A DNA stretch of 64,000 nt from NCBI RefSeq assembly GCF_900582625.1, contig NZ_UTIQ01000084.1, positions 682,001-746,000 of the forward strand. The letters run 5' to 3'. Below are positions 46,242 through 55,384 of the stretch, in pieces. The notes below the pieces were generated by a model. That model saw nothing but the letters and a program-made list of their open reading frames with translations, searched no databases and had not been told where the DNA came from. Made by a program: the position numbers and the translations under genes. Source of the stretch: Pseudomonas viridiflava. GTDB lineage: Bacteria; Pseudomonadota; Gammaproteobacteria; Pseudomonadales; Pseudomonadaceae. The first letter of the stretch is position 1; every line of letters starts with the position of its first letter.

Positions 46242-46823
46242 ATGCGCAGCGAACCGATCCGCTATTTGATTGTTCCGGGCTGGCAAGGCTCGGGCGACGA
46301 GCATTGGCAGAGCCATTGGCAACGCAGCCTGCCCAACAGCCAGCGCGTGGAGCAGGCCGACTGGCTGAACCCCGACCGCGATGCCTGGGTGGCGCAACTG
46401 GAGCGCGCAATCGCTGCGCACGCCACACCGGTCATCCTCATCGCCCATAGCCTGGGCTGCATCACCGTGGTGCACTGGGCAGCCAGCGCGCCGGTGGAAT
46501 TGCTGCGCCGGGTCAGCGGCGCCTTACTGGTGGCGCCTGCTGATGTGGAACGCCCGGCCTGCCCGCAGCCGTTGAAAGGCTTCGCGCCGATTCCCCGTGA
46601 GTTGCTGCCATTCCCGACGCAACTGGTGGGCTCGGACAACGACCAGGCCGCCAGTGCCGCCCGCGCCATAGAGCTGGCCCGCGATTGGGGCGCCGAAACG
46701 GCGATTCTCAGTGGCGTGGGGCACATCAATGTGAAGTCGGGGCATCAGCGTTGGGAGCGCGGTTTTTCTTACCTGTACCGCCTGCAAAACCGTATCGAAC
46801 AACACGCTCGCCGCAGCGCCTGA
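46242..46823 (+). CDS. RBBP9/YdeN-type alpha/beta hydrolase
   Basis: 193 aa, a compact serine hydrolase. The opening YLIVPGWQGSGDEHWQSHWQ, nucleophile elbow IAHSLGCI (Ser), and the final GVGHINVKSGHQRWERG with the catalytic His are all typical of this family. The substrate is unknown. It precedes an AAA+ regulator-like gene by 72 bp on the same strand and is divergent from the sulfate operon, with which it shares AT-rich upstream sequence. A role in sulfur metabolism is an inference from context. Confidence 0.88.
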   Translation: MRSEPIRYLIVPGWQGSGDEHWQSHWQRSLPNSQRVEQADWLNPDRDAWVAQLERAIAAHATPVILIAHSLGCITVVHWAASAPVELLRRVSGALLVAPADVERPACPQPLKGFAPIPRELLPFPTQLVGSDNDQAASAARAIELARDWGAETAILSGVGHINVKSGHQRWERGFSYLYRLQNRIEQHARRSA

Positions 46824-46895
46824 TCGCTCGCCTCGTCCGTCTTTTTTACTGCCCAAGCCGCTGAACGCCAGCCGGCTTGGTTTGGAGTTTCCGTT

Positions 46896-47831
46896 ATGTC
46901 CCGCACCGCACAACCGGGCCAGCCGTTGCTGACCTTTCCCGACGCCGACAAAAGCCCGCTGAGCATCCGCGCCAAAGCGCTGGTGTTTATCGATGCCCGC
47001 TCGCGGCAGCTGCGCGAAGAAGTGGCGCAGCTGGCACCCAGCGTGTTGCCGGTTCTGATTCAGGGTGAGATGGGCACCGGTAAGGAATTGCTGGCGCGGC
47101 ACATTCACCGCGAGAGCGACCGCGCCGGTTTGTTCGTGGCTTTGAGCTGCAGCAGCCTGAGCCAGAACCACGCCGAGGCCGAGCTGTTTGGTTACGCGGC
47201 TGGCGGTTACCCGGCTGCTGGCGCGGCCAGCAGCCGGGCGGGGTGGTTTGGCTCGGCCAACGGCGGCACGTTGTACCTGGACGAAATCGGCGACTTGCCG
47301 CTGGCCCTGCAAGACAAATTGCTCGCCGCGCTGGAGAACCGCGAAGTCACGCGTGTTGGCGCAAACCACGCCAGCCCGGTGGATGTGCGGTTGGTCGCCG
47401 CCACCAGCATCGACCTGGGTAAGGCGGTAGACGCCGGCAAGTTCCACCCGCGCCTGTTCCAATACCTGAACGAGGGCCGCCTGGCCTTGCCGCCGTTGCG
47501 CGAGCGGATTGGCGACATCCTGCCGATGGCCGAATATTTCCTCGGTATCTACAGCCAACGGCTAGGCCTGACCATGCCTTTTATCAGCGCGGCCGCGCAG
47601 CAAGTGCTGGAGTGGCATCACTGGCCGGGCAATACCCGTGAGCTGGAGAACGTTATTCACTTTGCCCTGCTGGTTAGCAGCGGCGAGGAAATTCTGCCCG
47701 AGCATTTGGAACTGGCCGGCGTTCACGCGCCGTTGTCGGCGATTGAGCAGCAACTGCGCCAATGGTTGTCGCGCGCCGGCAATGACGGCGCTATCCAGTT
47801 GCAGGCGCTGGTGCAGCGTGTGACGGGTTAG
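46896..47831 (+). CDS. AAA+ protein related to sigma-54 activators, with degenerate GAFTGA loop and no clear DNA-binding domain
   Basis: 311 aa. The enhancer-binding-protein AAA+ core is evident: Walker A GEMGTGKELLARHIHRES, Walker B GGTLYLDEIGDLPLALQD, arginine finger region LPPLRERIGDI and sensor II WPGNTRELENV. Two features are odd. Where activators have GYEKGAFTGA, this protein reads GYAAGGYPAAGAASSRAGW, so the sigma-54-contacting GAFTGA loop is lost. The C-terminus ends soon after the AAA+ core (LQALVQRVTG) without a convincing Fis-type HTH. Similar short proteins are annotated near sulfate genes in pseudomonads. It may modulate another activator instead of acting alone. Confidence 0.85.
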   Translation: MSRTAQPGQPLLTFPDADKSPLSIRAKALVFIDARSRQLREEVAQLAPSVLPVLIQGEMGTGKELLARHIHRESDRAGLFVALSCSSLSQNHAEAELFGYAAGGYPAAGAASSRAGWFGSANGGTLYLDEIGDLPLALQDKLLAALENREVTRVGANHASPVDVRLVAATSIDLGKAVDAGKFHPRLFQYLNEGRLALPPLRERIGDILPMAEYFLGIYSQRLGLTMPFISAAAQQVLEWHHWPGNTRELENVIHFALLVSSGEEILPEHLELAGVHAPLSAIEQQLRQWLSRAGNDGAIQLQALVQRVTG

Positions 47832-48454
47832 TTTTTACGCCAGACGCTGGCAAGCCACGGCTGTTGATCGCGCGGCAAGCCGGCGGGGCGGTAGTAGTGT
47901 TCCAGCTCGGTGAAACCGGCGGTGGTGAGCTGCTGTTGCCAGGCGCCAAGGTCGTGATAACTCCCGTAGCGCGGGCCGTTCCAGCCTTCCTGATTGTCGC
48001 CACGCGGGTTGGAACTGAACAGCACGCCGCCGGGCTTTAACGTGGCGTGCAGCTGGCGTAGCACGCGTGGCAATTCCTGACTCGGCACATGAAACAGCAC
48101 GGCGTTGGCAAACACGCCGTCGAAGCGTTCGGCGGGCAAATCGAGCGCCAGAAAATCCTGCTGCCAGACCTCGCAGCCGCTGTCGGCGCGGGCCATTTCC
48201 ACGAAATTGGCCGAGCCGTCGAGGCCGACGGCGACGTGGCCCATGTCGCGGAATACCTTCAAATCACGGCCCGGGCCGCAGCCGAAATCAAGAATCTGCA
48301 ACGGCGCTGGCACCTCGATGTGTCGCAGCAAGGCGGCGATGTTCTGGCTCACATCGTGGTCGCGCGTGCCTTCGCGAAAGCTTTCGGCGCTTTGGTTGTA
48401 GTGCTGGAGCGTGAGGGCGGAAATTTTTGCGAGTTGTTCAGGGGTTAGGGACAT
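47828..48454 (-). CDS. Class I SAM-dependent methyltransferase
   Basis: 208 aa. Methyltransferase motif I LQILDFGCGPGRDLKVFRDM (SAM-binding glycine loop), acidic end of beta 2 in VAVGLDGS, and ANAVLFHVPSQELPRVLRQL resemble the UbiE/Methyltransf_11 family. The substrate is unknown. Its stop overlaps the end of the converging AAA+ gene by 4 bp. Confidence 0.9.
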   Translation of the reverse strand: MSLTPEQLAKISALTLQHYNQSAESFREGTRDHDVSQNIAALLRHIEVPAPLQILDFGCGPGRDLKVFRDMGHVAVGLDGSANFVEMARADSGCEVWQQDFLALDLPAERFDGVFANAVLFHVPSQELPRVLRQLHATLKPGGVLFSSNPRGDNQEGWNGPRYGSYHDLGAWQQQLTTAGFTELEHYYRPAGLPRDQQPWLASVWRKN

Positions 48455-48486
48455 GGAGGCTCGACACGGGGGATTCGTTTGCAGGA

Positions 48487-48550
48487 ATCGAGGCTAAAGC
48501 CTCTCCCACAGGAAACTGAAAACTGTGGGAGAGGCTTTAGCCTCGATTTT
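48487..48550. repeat. REP-type inverted pair (REPIN), copy 3
   Basis: ATCGAGGCTAAAGCCTCTCC and GGGAGAGGCTTTAGCCTCGA form an inverted pair with a short A-rich spacer. Compensatory changes relative to copy 2 (TAAAGC/GCTTTA versus TGAAGC/GCTTCA) preserve the stem. Confidence 0.9.
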
Positions 48551-48556
48551 TTTGAT

Positions 48557-49570
48557 TTAACCGGCTTCTCTGGCAACTGCGGCGTTGGGCTTCACGCCAA
48601 ACTTGTTGCGGTACTCGCTCGGCGAAAGACTGGTGATTTTCTTGAATGCGCTGCGAAACGCGCCCGGGTCTTGGTAGCCGACGGTCCAGGCAATGTGGTC
48701 GACGGTGCGGTTGGTGAATTCGAGCATTTCACGGGCTTTGCCCACCTTTACGTGCTGGCAATATTCCGTCGGCTTCAGGCCCGTCGCCGCGCGGAAGCGG
48801 CGCAAAAACGTACGCGCTTCCAGACCGGCGCAATCGGCCATAGCGGCGAGGCTGACGTCCACCGCACCGTTGGCTTGCAACCAGTGCTGCACTTTCAAAA
48901 CGGCGGCGTCACCGTGGGCAAGAATCGGGGCAAAGTTGCTGCCGCATTCGCGGGCGCTGTCGCTGTGTTCCACCATCAAGAAGCGTGCGGTGCGGGTGGC
49001 GATGCTGGGGCCTAGCAGCCGGTCGACCAGGCGCAAACCGATTTCCGCCCAGGCCATCAGGCCGCCGGTGGTGATGATGTCGCCGTCATCAATGATTGGC
49101 TTATCCACATCCACCTTGAGCGCCGGAAACTGGCTGGCCAGTTCTTCGCCGTGGGTCCAATGGGTGGTGGCGTGGCGGCCGTCGAGCAAGCCGGTAATCG
49201 CCAGCAAAAACGCGCCCAGGCAGATGGAGCCAACAATGGCGCCTTGCGCGTGGCTACGCTTGATCCAGTCAGCCAGCGGTTGCGCGTTTTCGGCCGATGG
49301 CATGTCGGCTAGTGAAGGCGGAATGACTACCGCGCCGAGGCGGCTGGTGCTGCCGGGCAAACTGTCGTAAATGCGTTGCGGCGTGGGGTCCGTGGCGCTG
49401 CCGCTCCAATGGCTGATGCGCAGCGTGGGCAGTTGCGTGGCCTGTTGCTCGGCGGCGATGCGGTTGGCGACGGCGAACAGATCGGTCAGGCCGTGCACGG
49501 CGGCGGTTTGTGCGCCGGGGTACACCAACAAACCGATTTCAAGCACCGCCTGATTTTCCTGCTTTGTCAT
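48557..49570 (-). CDS. GlxA-type transcriptional regulator (DJ-1/PfpI domain + AraC HTH)
   Basis: 337 aa from the ATG at 49570 (MTKQENQAVLEIGLLVYPGA); the open frame extends 36 codons upstream into the divergent promoter. The N-terminal DJ-1/PfpI-like domain includes the nucleophile-elbow region GSICLGAFLLAITGLLDG. The C-terminal AraC HTH contains CAGLEARTFLRRFRAATGL and TVDHIAWTVGYQDPGAFRSA. It is divergent from an isochorismatase-family hydrolase 100 bp away, the expected target. Confidence 0.92.
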   Translation of the reverse strand: MTKQENQAVLEIGLLVYPGAQTAAVHGLTDLFAVANRIAAEQQATQLPTLRISHWSGSATDPTPQRIYDSLPGSTSRLGAVVIPPSLADMPSAENAQPLADWIKRSHAQGAIVGSICLGAFLLAITGLLDGRHATTHWTHGEELASQFPALKVDVDKPIIDDGDIITTGGLMAWAEIGLRLVDRLLGPSIATRTARFLMVEHSDSARECGSNFAPILAHGDAAVLKVQHWLQANGAVDVSLAAMADCAGLEARTFLRRFRAATGLKPTEYCQHVKVGKAREMLEFTNRTVDHIAWTVGYQDPGAFRSAFKKITSLSPSEYRNKFGVKPNAAVAREAG

Positions 49571-49670
49571 TTTTCCCACCGCTATTGTCGTTCCGGCTAA
49601 TTCTCGCCCCGCTTGCACAGGCGAATACTTCAGCCACGCAACACTACCCACCTGAACCGAGGAAAACACC

Positions 49671-50219
49671 ATGTCCAAGCAAGCGCTGATCGTAGTTGAT
49701 ATCCAGAACGACTATTTCCCAGGCGGTAAATGGCCGTTGGTAGGCGCCGACGCGGCCGCTGAAAAGGCCGCGCTAGTCATCAAAGCGTTTCGCGATGCCG
49801 GTGATTTGGTGGTGTACATCCGGCACGAATCGTCGGAGGCCGACGCTCCGTTTTTTGTTGCCGGTTCCCAGGGCGCCGAGGTGCACCCGACGGTGCTCAA
49901 CCGCGCCGAGGAACCGGTAATCGTCAAACAGCACATCAACTCGTTCCGCGACACCGAATTGCGCGCCGTATTGGATAAGCATGGCATCGATAAATTGGTC
50001 ATCGTCGGCAGCATGAGCCACATGTGCACCCACGGCATTACCCGCGCCGCCGTAGATTTCGGCTACGACACCACCGTTATCCACGACGCCTGCGCCACCC
50101 ACGACCTGGAATTCAACGGCGTCTCCGTGCCGGCTGCCCAGGTTCATGCCGCCTTTATGGCTGCATTGGCGTTTGGCTACGCACCGGTGGTTTCGACGCA
50201 GGAGTTTTTAGGCGCTTGA
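49671..50219 (+). CDS. Cysteine hydrolase, isochorismatase/nicotinamidase family
   Basis: 182 aa. The catalytic triad is visible: Asp in VVDIQNDYFPGG (about residue 9), Lys in PVIVKQHINSF, and Cys in GSMSHMCTHGITRAAVDFGY. Such enzymes hydrolyse amides or related bonds; the substrate is unknown. It is divergent from the GlxA-type regulator, which probably controls it. A 301-bp interval follows, containing only promoter-like AT-rich sequence ahead of oprD. Confidence 0.92.
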   Translation: MSKQALIVVDIQNDYFPGGKWPLVGADAAAEKAALVIKAFRDAGDLVVYIRHESSEADAPFFVAGSQGAEVHPTVLNRAEEPVIVKQHINSFRDTELRAVLDKHGIDKLVIVGSMSHMCTHGITRAAVDFGYDTTVIHDACATHDLEFNGVSVPAAQVHAAFMAALAFGYAPVVSTQEFLGA

Positions 50220-50343
50220 AGGCTCTGGCACGGGCGTTCAAACTGAGTCGGCGGCTGGAATGAAGGTCACTAAACGGCGAATTTTTCGCGGTTTGGTTTC
50301 CTGAATGACCCGGCTGCCGACCAGGTTTTGCGAAATGTGTCGA

Positions 50344-50356
50344 ATATTCTTAAAAA
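50344..50356. promoter_or_regulatory. AT-rich 13-mer shared with the oscA promoter
   Basis: ATATTCTTAAAAA is identical to 45964-45976 upstream of oscA. Here it lies about 165 bp upstream of the OprD-family porin gene, in an AT-rich tract unlike the surrounding DNA. Confidence 0.4.
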
Positions 50357-50520
50357 GCATTAAAAACAAACTAATAAGTCTTTTTAGATTTATGGCTTTT
50401 TTATTACTGTTGCGCCGTCGCCGCCGGGCCCCCCAGCGCGACCCGCACCAAGCAAGCTGAAAGTAGTGACTCCTTGCAGTGTCGGAAAACTAAAAAAGAT
50501 CTGCACCTGGAGTAAGCACC

Positions 50521-51858
50521 ATGACCAAATCCCCTCTGGCGTTGGCCGTCGTTCTCGGCGTCATCGCACAGCAAGCCGGCGCTGCCGGGTTTATTGAAGA
50601 CAGCAAGGCGTCGTTGGGTTTGCGTAATTTCTATTACGACAACAACGCCAAAAACGCAGACACCCCGTCCGCCCATGAGTGGGGCCAAGGTTTCCTGTTC
50701 AACTACACCTCGGGCTTCACCCAGGGCACCGTTGGCTTTGGTCTCGATGTAGTCGGCCTGGCGGGCATCAAGCTGGACTCCGGCGGCACCGCCAGCAAGG
50801 CTGATCGCTCCCGCACGCCTGGTCAGCTGTTCCCGCTGGAAAGTGACGACAGCGCTACTGACAGCTACGGCAAAGCCGGCGCTACCGCCAAAGTGCGCGT
50901 CTCCAAAACCGAAGGCCGCATCGGCACTCTGCAGCCGAAACTGCCGGTCGTGACTTTTAACGACGGTCGTCTGCTGCCACAGCTGTTCAACGGCGGCCAG
51001 ATCACGTCGAACGAAATTGACGGCCTGACCCTTATTGCCGGCCAGTTGGAAAACACCAAAACCCGTAGCTCGACCGACAACGTCGGCTTGCGCGTAGCCG
51101 GTGCTCAGGTGGTTCGCGGTCAACAAGCGGACACCAACAAGTTCTACTACGCCGGTGGTGACTACAAGATCACCAAGGATCTGACCGCGCAGTACTACTA
51201 CGGCAACTTGGACGAGTTCTATAAGCAGCACTTCCTCGGCCTGATTCACAACTGGGCGATCGGCCCGGGCGTGCTGAAGTCTGACCTGCGCTATTTCGAC
51301 AGCAGCTCCGACGGCAAGAACAGCAACGCAGCTGGTCGTGCTGACGGCTATGGCGCTACCGGTTACTACGGCAACACGCCGGCCGGTGCCTCCATCGTTC
51401 GTGGCGAAGTCGACAACCGCACCTGGAGCGGCCAGTTCACTTATGCCTTGGGCGGCCACTCGCTGAGCGCGGGCTACCAACAAGTGTCGGGTGACAGCGC
51501 GTTCCCGTTCCTCAACCAAGGCGACGGTTCCACCGCGTACTTGATCACTGACCGCCAGATCGGCAAGTTCCAGAACGCCGGCGAGCGCACTTGGTTGGCC
51601 GAATACGGTTACGACTTCACCTCGCTGGGCGTGCCTGGCCTGAAGACCGTTGCCACCTACCTGAAGGGCGACAACATCGACCGCGCCGGTAGCGATGGCA
51701 AAGAGTGGGAGCGCGATTTCCGTATTGACTACGTGTTGCAAGACGGCGCGTTGAAGGGCTTGGGCCTTACCTGGCGTAACGCCAGTCAGCGTGGCAACTT
51801 CTCGGCTGACAACGACGAAAACCGCTTGATCGTGAGCTACACCCTGCCGCTGTTGTAA
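50521..51858 (+). CDS. OprD-family outer-membrane porin
   Basis: 445 aa with signal peptide (ALAVVLGVIAQQAGA then AGFIEDS). The mature sequence has the OprD pattern: SKASLGLRNFYYDNNAKN, HEWGQGFLFNYTSGFTQGT, VGFGLDVVGLAGIKLDSGGT, and ends in an aromatic/hydrophobic strand RLIVSYTLPLL. These are 18-stranded substrate-specific channels for small nutrients. The substrate is unknown. A terminator follows. Confidence 0.94.
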   Translation: MTKSPLALAVVLGVIAQQAGAAGFIEDSKASLGLRNFYYDNNAKNADTPSAHEWGQGFLFNYTSGFTQGTVGFGLDVVGLAGIKLDSGGTASKADRSRTPGQLFPLESDDSATDSYGKAGATAKVRVSKTEGRIGTLQPKLPVVTFNDGRLLPQLFNGGQITSNEIDGLTLIAGQLENTKTRSSTDNVGLRVAGAQVVRGQQADTNKFYYAGGDYKITKDLTAQYYYGNLDEFYKQHFLGLIHNWAIGPGVLKSDLRYFDSSSDGKNSNAAGRADGYGATGYYGNTPAGASIVRGEVDNRTWSGQFTYALGGHSLSAGYQQVSGDSAFPFLNQGDGSTAYLITDRQIGKFQNAGERTWLAEYGYDFTSLGVPGLKTVATYLKGDNIDRAGSDGKEWERDFRIDYVLQDGALKGLGLTWRNASQRGNFSADNDENRLIVSYTLPLL

Positions 51859-51873
51859 TACAGCGCGTTAGAA

Positions 51874-51904
51874 GAAAAGCCGGGCTGATGCCCGGCTTTT
51901 TTTC
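51874..51904 (+). terminator. Intrinsic terminator after the OprD porin
   Basis: AAAGCCGGGC-TGAT-GCCCGGCTTTTTTTCG: strong stem and T-run. Confidence 0.92.
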
Positions 51905-52034
51905 GTCCCCGATTCGTCGCGCTTATAAACCTTAGCGGGAAGAAAGCCACACGCTTGAGAGATTGGGGCGGCCTTAATTTCGCCGCCATGTCGTGAGAAT
52001 TCGACGCCTCAATTTCTGACGGACGTCGACCTTC

Positions 52035-54872
52035 ATGCGCCGATTTTTTCGCACTTCGTTAATGCTGTACTTGGCGTGGAGTGTCCTGTTTTCACCGCTC
52101 GCCCCTATGGCCTCTCACGTGCACGCCGCAGCGTCTAGCGAGCATGAACGTCTACCAGAGTTGGGTTCGCCGGCGGCCAAGCCCGCCGGTGACGCGCCCG
52201 CCATACAAGACCAATCTTTCTTGTGGTCAGCGGTACCGGATGACCTGACGTCGAAGCCAGCACACAGCCGCAGCCAAGGCGTTGAAGACGCGGTCGCTCA
52301 GGGATTGGGCATGTTGTCTGGCGCAGCCAGTCAAGCCAGCCGCAGTTGGTTCGACAGCCATCACATCACCTCGGCGCTGCAACTAGAGGGCACGCGTGGC
52401 GGAATTGAGGGCGCAAGCCTGGACGTGTTGCTGCCGTTCTACAACGAAGGTACGCGTCTGTGGTTCGTCCAATCCGGCCTGCGTCGCGCCGATACGTACA
52501 GCGACGACTACCGCACCACCGTCAATATGGGCCTTGGCTATCGCCACTCGGTGGGCGGCTGGCTTGTGGGTGGCAATGGCTTTTATGACCGGGACCTGAC
52601 CGGCGAAAACGCCCGCTTGGGTGTGGGCCTGGAAGCGTGGGCGGATTTTTTCAAGCTGAGTGTCAACGGCTACCAGCCTCTTTCGGACTGGAATCCATCG
52701 CCGGATCAAGTTGATTATCTGGAGCGCCCTGCCAAGGGTTGGGACGTGCGCGCTGAAGGCTATTTGCCGGCTTATTCGCTACTAGGCGCCACACTGGCGT
52801 ACGAGCGGTTTTATGGGGACGAGGTGAGCCTGTTCGCGCCAGGTGATCGGCAAAAGAACCCCCATGCCGTCAGCGTGGGGATTGTTTACAACCCGATCCC
52901 CCTGGTCGGTCTGAGCCTGGACCATCGCATCGGCCAGCACGGTCAAGCCGATACGTCGGCCAGCCTGGCATTCAACTATCGGCTCGGAGAACCACTGGCC
53001 AAGCAGCTGTCCAGCGCCAACGTGGCGGCCAGTCGTAAGCTCGCAAGTGCGCGCTACGACTTGGTGTCGCGTAACAACGAAATCGTCCTCGAACATCGAT
53101 TGGAGGCGGTTCAGATGATGCTGCCGGACGTTATTTCAGACAGCGAGCTAAAGACCGTTGAGTTTGCTGTGCACGGCGCAGAGCGCGTAAATGCCTTCAG
53201 CTGGACCGGCTCAGCGGCAGGTTTTGCGTTGCCTTTAAACGCAAGCGGGCGGGGCGCTCTTGAGTTGCCCGCCTATGTCGCTGGCGCGGCTAATGCCTAC
53301 TCGTTACAGGCCATCGGTACCGACAGGGCGGGGCGCGCCGTCGTCTCCAACGCAATGACGGTAGTGGTTCAGCCATTATCGGCCGTGATGAGCGCAACCC
53401 CAGCGTCTATCGCTGCGACTGGCGTGCACACCAGCGTTATCAAGATAAAGGTGGCGAGTGCTAGCACTCAGCCACGAATGGCCGGTGTCACGGTGAACTG
53501 GACCACCACAGCGGGCACCTTGTCCGACGACGTTTCGACGACTGATGCGGACGGCGAAGCGTCGGTTACCCTGACCAGCTCAACGACCACGAACACTGCC
53601 ATTGTGGAGGCGCACTACGGCTCGAGCACACAACGCGCGTCGGTCACTTTCACCGCTGGCGCAGCGAGCGACGTAGCGCTAACGGCTAGCACAATTCGGC
53701 TCACCGCCGATGGCACAAGCACTACCCGCTTGAGCGCGGTCGTACAAGATGCGCACGGCAATAGCGTTGGCGCCGGTCAGGCGGTGGGCTGGAGCACAAG
53801 CGCCGGGACGTTGAATCATGATGCCACTCTGACAGATGCGAATGGGGTGGCGACAGCGGTTCTCACTAGCTCGACCGTCGTTGAAACGGCCTCGGTCGAG
53901 GCAACGAGTGGTACGGGAAGCGACGTGGCAGCCGTTGCGTTTGTGGCCGGCGAGCCGGCAGCCCTGACCGTGACGGCGTCGTCCCCGTCCATCGTTGCTG
54001 ACGGCAGCTCGACGTCGACGCTTAGCGCGACCGTCACCGATGCCAATAACAATGTGGTTGAAGCGGGCACAACGGTGGAATGGACGACGAGCGCCGGTGT
54101 TTTGGCTGACGTACGTTCTGTGACCAACGCTTCCGGAACTGCCACGATTGTTCTGACCAGCCCAACTGCTATTGGTCAGGCTACGGTTGAAGCGCGCAGC
54201 GGCACGGCCACAAGTTCTGCCGTCGTAAGCTTGGTTGCGGGCCCGGTTGCGCAAATTGTGCTGACCCGATCTGCCGAAACCATTTCGGCAGATGGCAGAA
54301 GCACGTCGACGATCAGCGCTGAGTTGCGTGACGCCCAGGGTCGAACAGCAGCGGCTGCTGGCGGTACATCGGTGAGTTGGGCGGCGGTGGGGGACAGAAC
54401 TGGGTCAACGGGCACGCTTTCCCTCATGACATCCGTCGCGAATGCCAGCGGCATTGCCACTACGGTGCTCACCAGTGGCCTTTATGAGGGACAAAGCACT
54501 GTCACGGCTTCTGTGGGCGCGATGCAAGGCACTACGACTGTCGATTTTGCGGTAACCATCTCCGTGCGTTATTCGGGGTCGGACCCACTTACGCTTTCTG
54601 GCCGCGGCGATGTTACCGCCAGCGTATCCGGTGCGGATGGCAAGCCTCTTACAGGCGTGACCGTGTATTGGCGGGACGATTGCGCGTTGGGTGCTCAACT
54701 TATGTCGCCGATCATCGGAGTCACGGATAGTCGGGGCATCACTGCTACTTCTGTAACTCTTGTACGCATTCCCAGCGGGGCGCTTTTCTATGGTTGGTGC
54801 AAGGTGGAGGCATCGGTCGGCGGCGCAGATGGAGTAGGTTACGGCTCCATGATTAATATTGAGCCAAAATGA
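52035..54872 (+). CDS. Inverse autotransporter (intimin/invasin-like) 1, with four Big_1 domains and a two-cysteine C-terminal domain
   Basis: 945 aa. Signal peptide about 1-32 (LMLYLAWSVLFSPLAPMASH). Residues about 90-355 form the inverse-autotransporter beta-barrel (SGAASQASRSWFDSHHITSA, GLRRADTYSDDYRTTVNMGL, DLVSRNNEIVLEH). A degenerate Ig-like linker is followed by four Big_1-type Ig domains (about 450-840). The C-terminal domain (about 845-945) holds the only two cysteines of the whole protein, Cys883 (WRDDCALG) and Cys922 (YGWCKVE), suggesting a disulfide-stabilised tip as in intimin or invasin. No LysM domain is visible. The ATG at 52035 has only a weak ribosome-binding site. It is probably a surface adhesin. 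Confidence 0.93.
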   Translation: MRRFFRTSLMLYLAWSVLFSPLAPMASHVHAAASSEHERLPELGSPAAKPAGDAPAIQDQSFLWSAVPDDLTSKPAHSRSQGVEDAVAQGLGMLSGAASQASRSWFDSHHITSALQLEGTRGGIEGASLDVLLPFYNEGTRLWFVQSGLRRADTYSDDYRTTVNMGLGYRHSVGGWLVGGNGFYDRDLTGENARLGVGLEAWADFFKLSVNGYQPLSDWNPSPDQVDYLERPAKGWDVRAEGYLPAYSLLGATLAYERFYGDEVSLFAPGDRQKNPHAVSVGIVYNPIPLVGLSLDHRIGQHGQADTSASLAFNYRLGEPLAKQLSSANVAASRKLASARYDLVSRNNEIVLEHRLEAVQMMLPDVISDSELKTVEFAVHGAERVNAFSWTGSAAGFALPLNASGRGALELPAYVAGAANAYSLQAIGTDRAGRAVVSNAMTVVVQPLSAVMSATPASIAATGVHTSVIKIKVASASTQPRMAGVTVNWTTTAGTLSDDVSTTDADGEASVTLTSSTTTNTAIVEAHYGSSTQRASVTFTAGAASDVALTASTIRLTADGTSTTRLSAVVQDAHGNSVGAGQAVGWSTSAGTLNHDATLTDANGVATAVLTSSTVVETASVEATSGTGSDVAAVAFVAGEPAALTVTASSPSIVADGSSTSTLSATVTDANNNVVEAGTTVEWTTSAGVLADVRSVTNASGTATIVLTSPTAIGQATVEARSGTATSSAVVSLVAGPVAQIVLTRSAETISADGRSTSTISAELRDAQGRTAAAAGGTSVSWAAVGDRTGSTGTLSLMTSVANASGIATTVLTSGLYEGQSTVTASVGAMQGTTTVDFAVTISVRYSGSDPLTLSGRGDVTASVSGADGKPLTGVTVYWRDDCALGAQLMSPIIGVTDSRGITATSVTLVRIPSGALFYGWCKVEASVGGADGVGYGSMINIEPK

Positions 54873-55138
54873 GCCGATGGCGGCATGGCCGCCGGTAGGC
54901 GGAGTCTGCGCGCTTACCTGCAGACGGCGGGACGGTTCGGGAAGGAATACCGGCGCCGCTTTCCATTGGACCATTTGTTCGGTTAGAGATTTGCAGCGTT
55001 ATAAATGGAGAAGCAACGCATGCGCCGTTGCCTTGCTGGCTGCACATTTACTTGGTTCCACGGTGATTATCGGGGCTGTTTGCGCTCTCTCTCCAAGTGT
55101 TCGTGCAGGTCGAACCGAAGTTGAAAAAACACCTAGTA

Positions 55139-55164
55139 AACCGGGCGATACGCCCGGTTTTTTT
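55139..55164 (+). terminator. Intrinsic terminator between the two inverse autotransporters
   Basis: AAACCGGGCG-ATA-CGCCCGGTTTTTTTG. It lies 266 bp after inverse autotransporter 1. The remaining part of the 512-bp gap before gene 2 holds no recognised gene, so gene 2 needs its own promoter. Confidence 0.9.
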
Positions 55165-55384
55165 GTGTTCGTAGCCGACGAAACCGTGTTTTGGCGCGGT
55201 CGCTGTAACTAAGCGAATCGGCAATATCCCTTTCGACCGTTCGAGATTTTGGCGTTGAAATATCCGTGTTTAAAAGTCGCCAAGGCATCTCCCTACGCCC
55301 CTGTAGGACTCGGGCGACCGTTTTCGCTCCGTCCCGCTCACACACTTCGGCTTCTCATTTCTTCGTGTTATGGAAGTCGAAAGC

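Noticed and set aside
54859..55212. Plus-strand frame after inverse autotransporter 1 with a signal-peptide-like stretch
   Set aside because: It runs through a strong terminator hairpin, its ATG overlaps the end of the previous gene, and the hydrophobic part has no suitable start codon with a ribosome-binding site.
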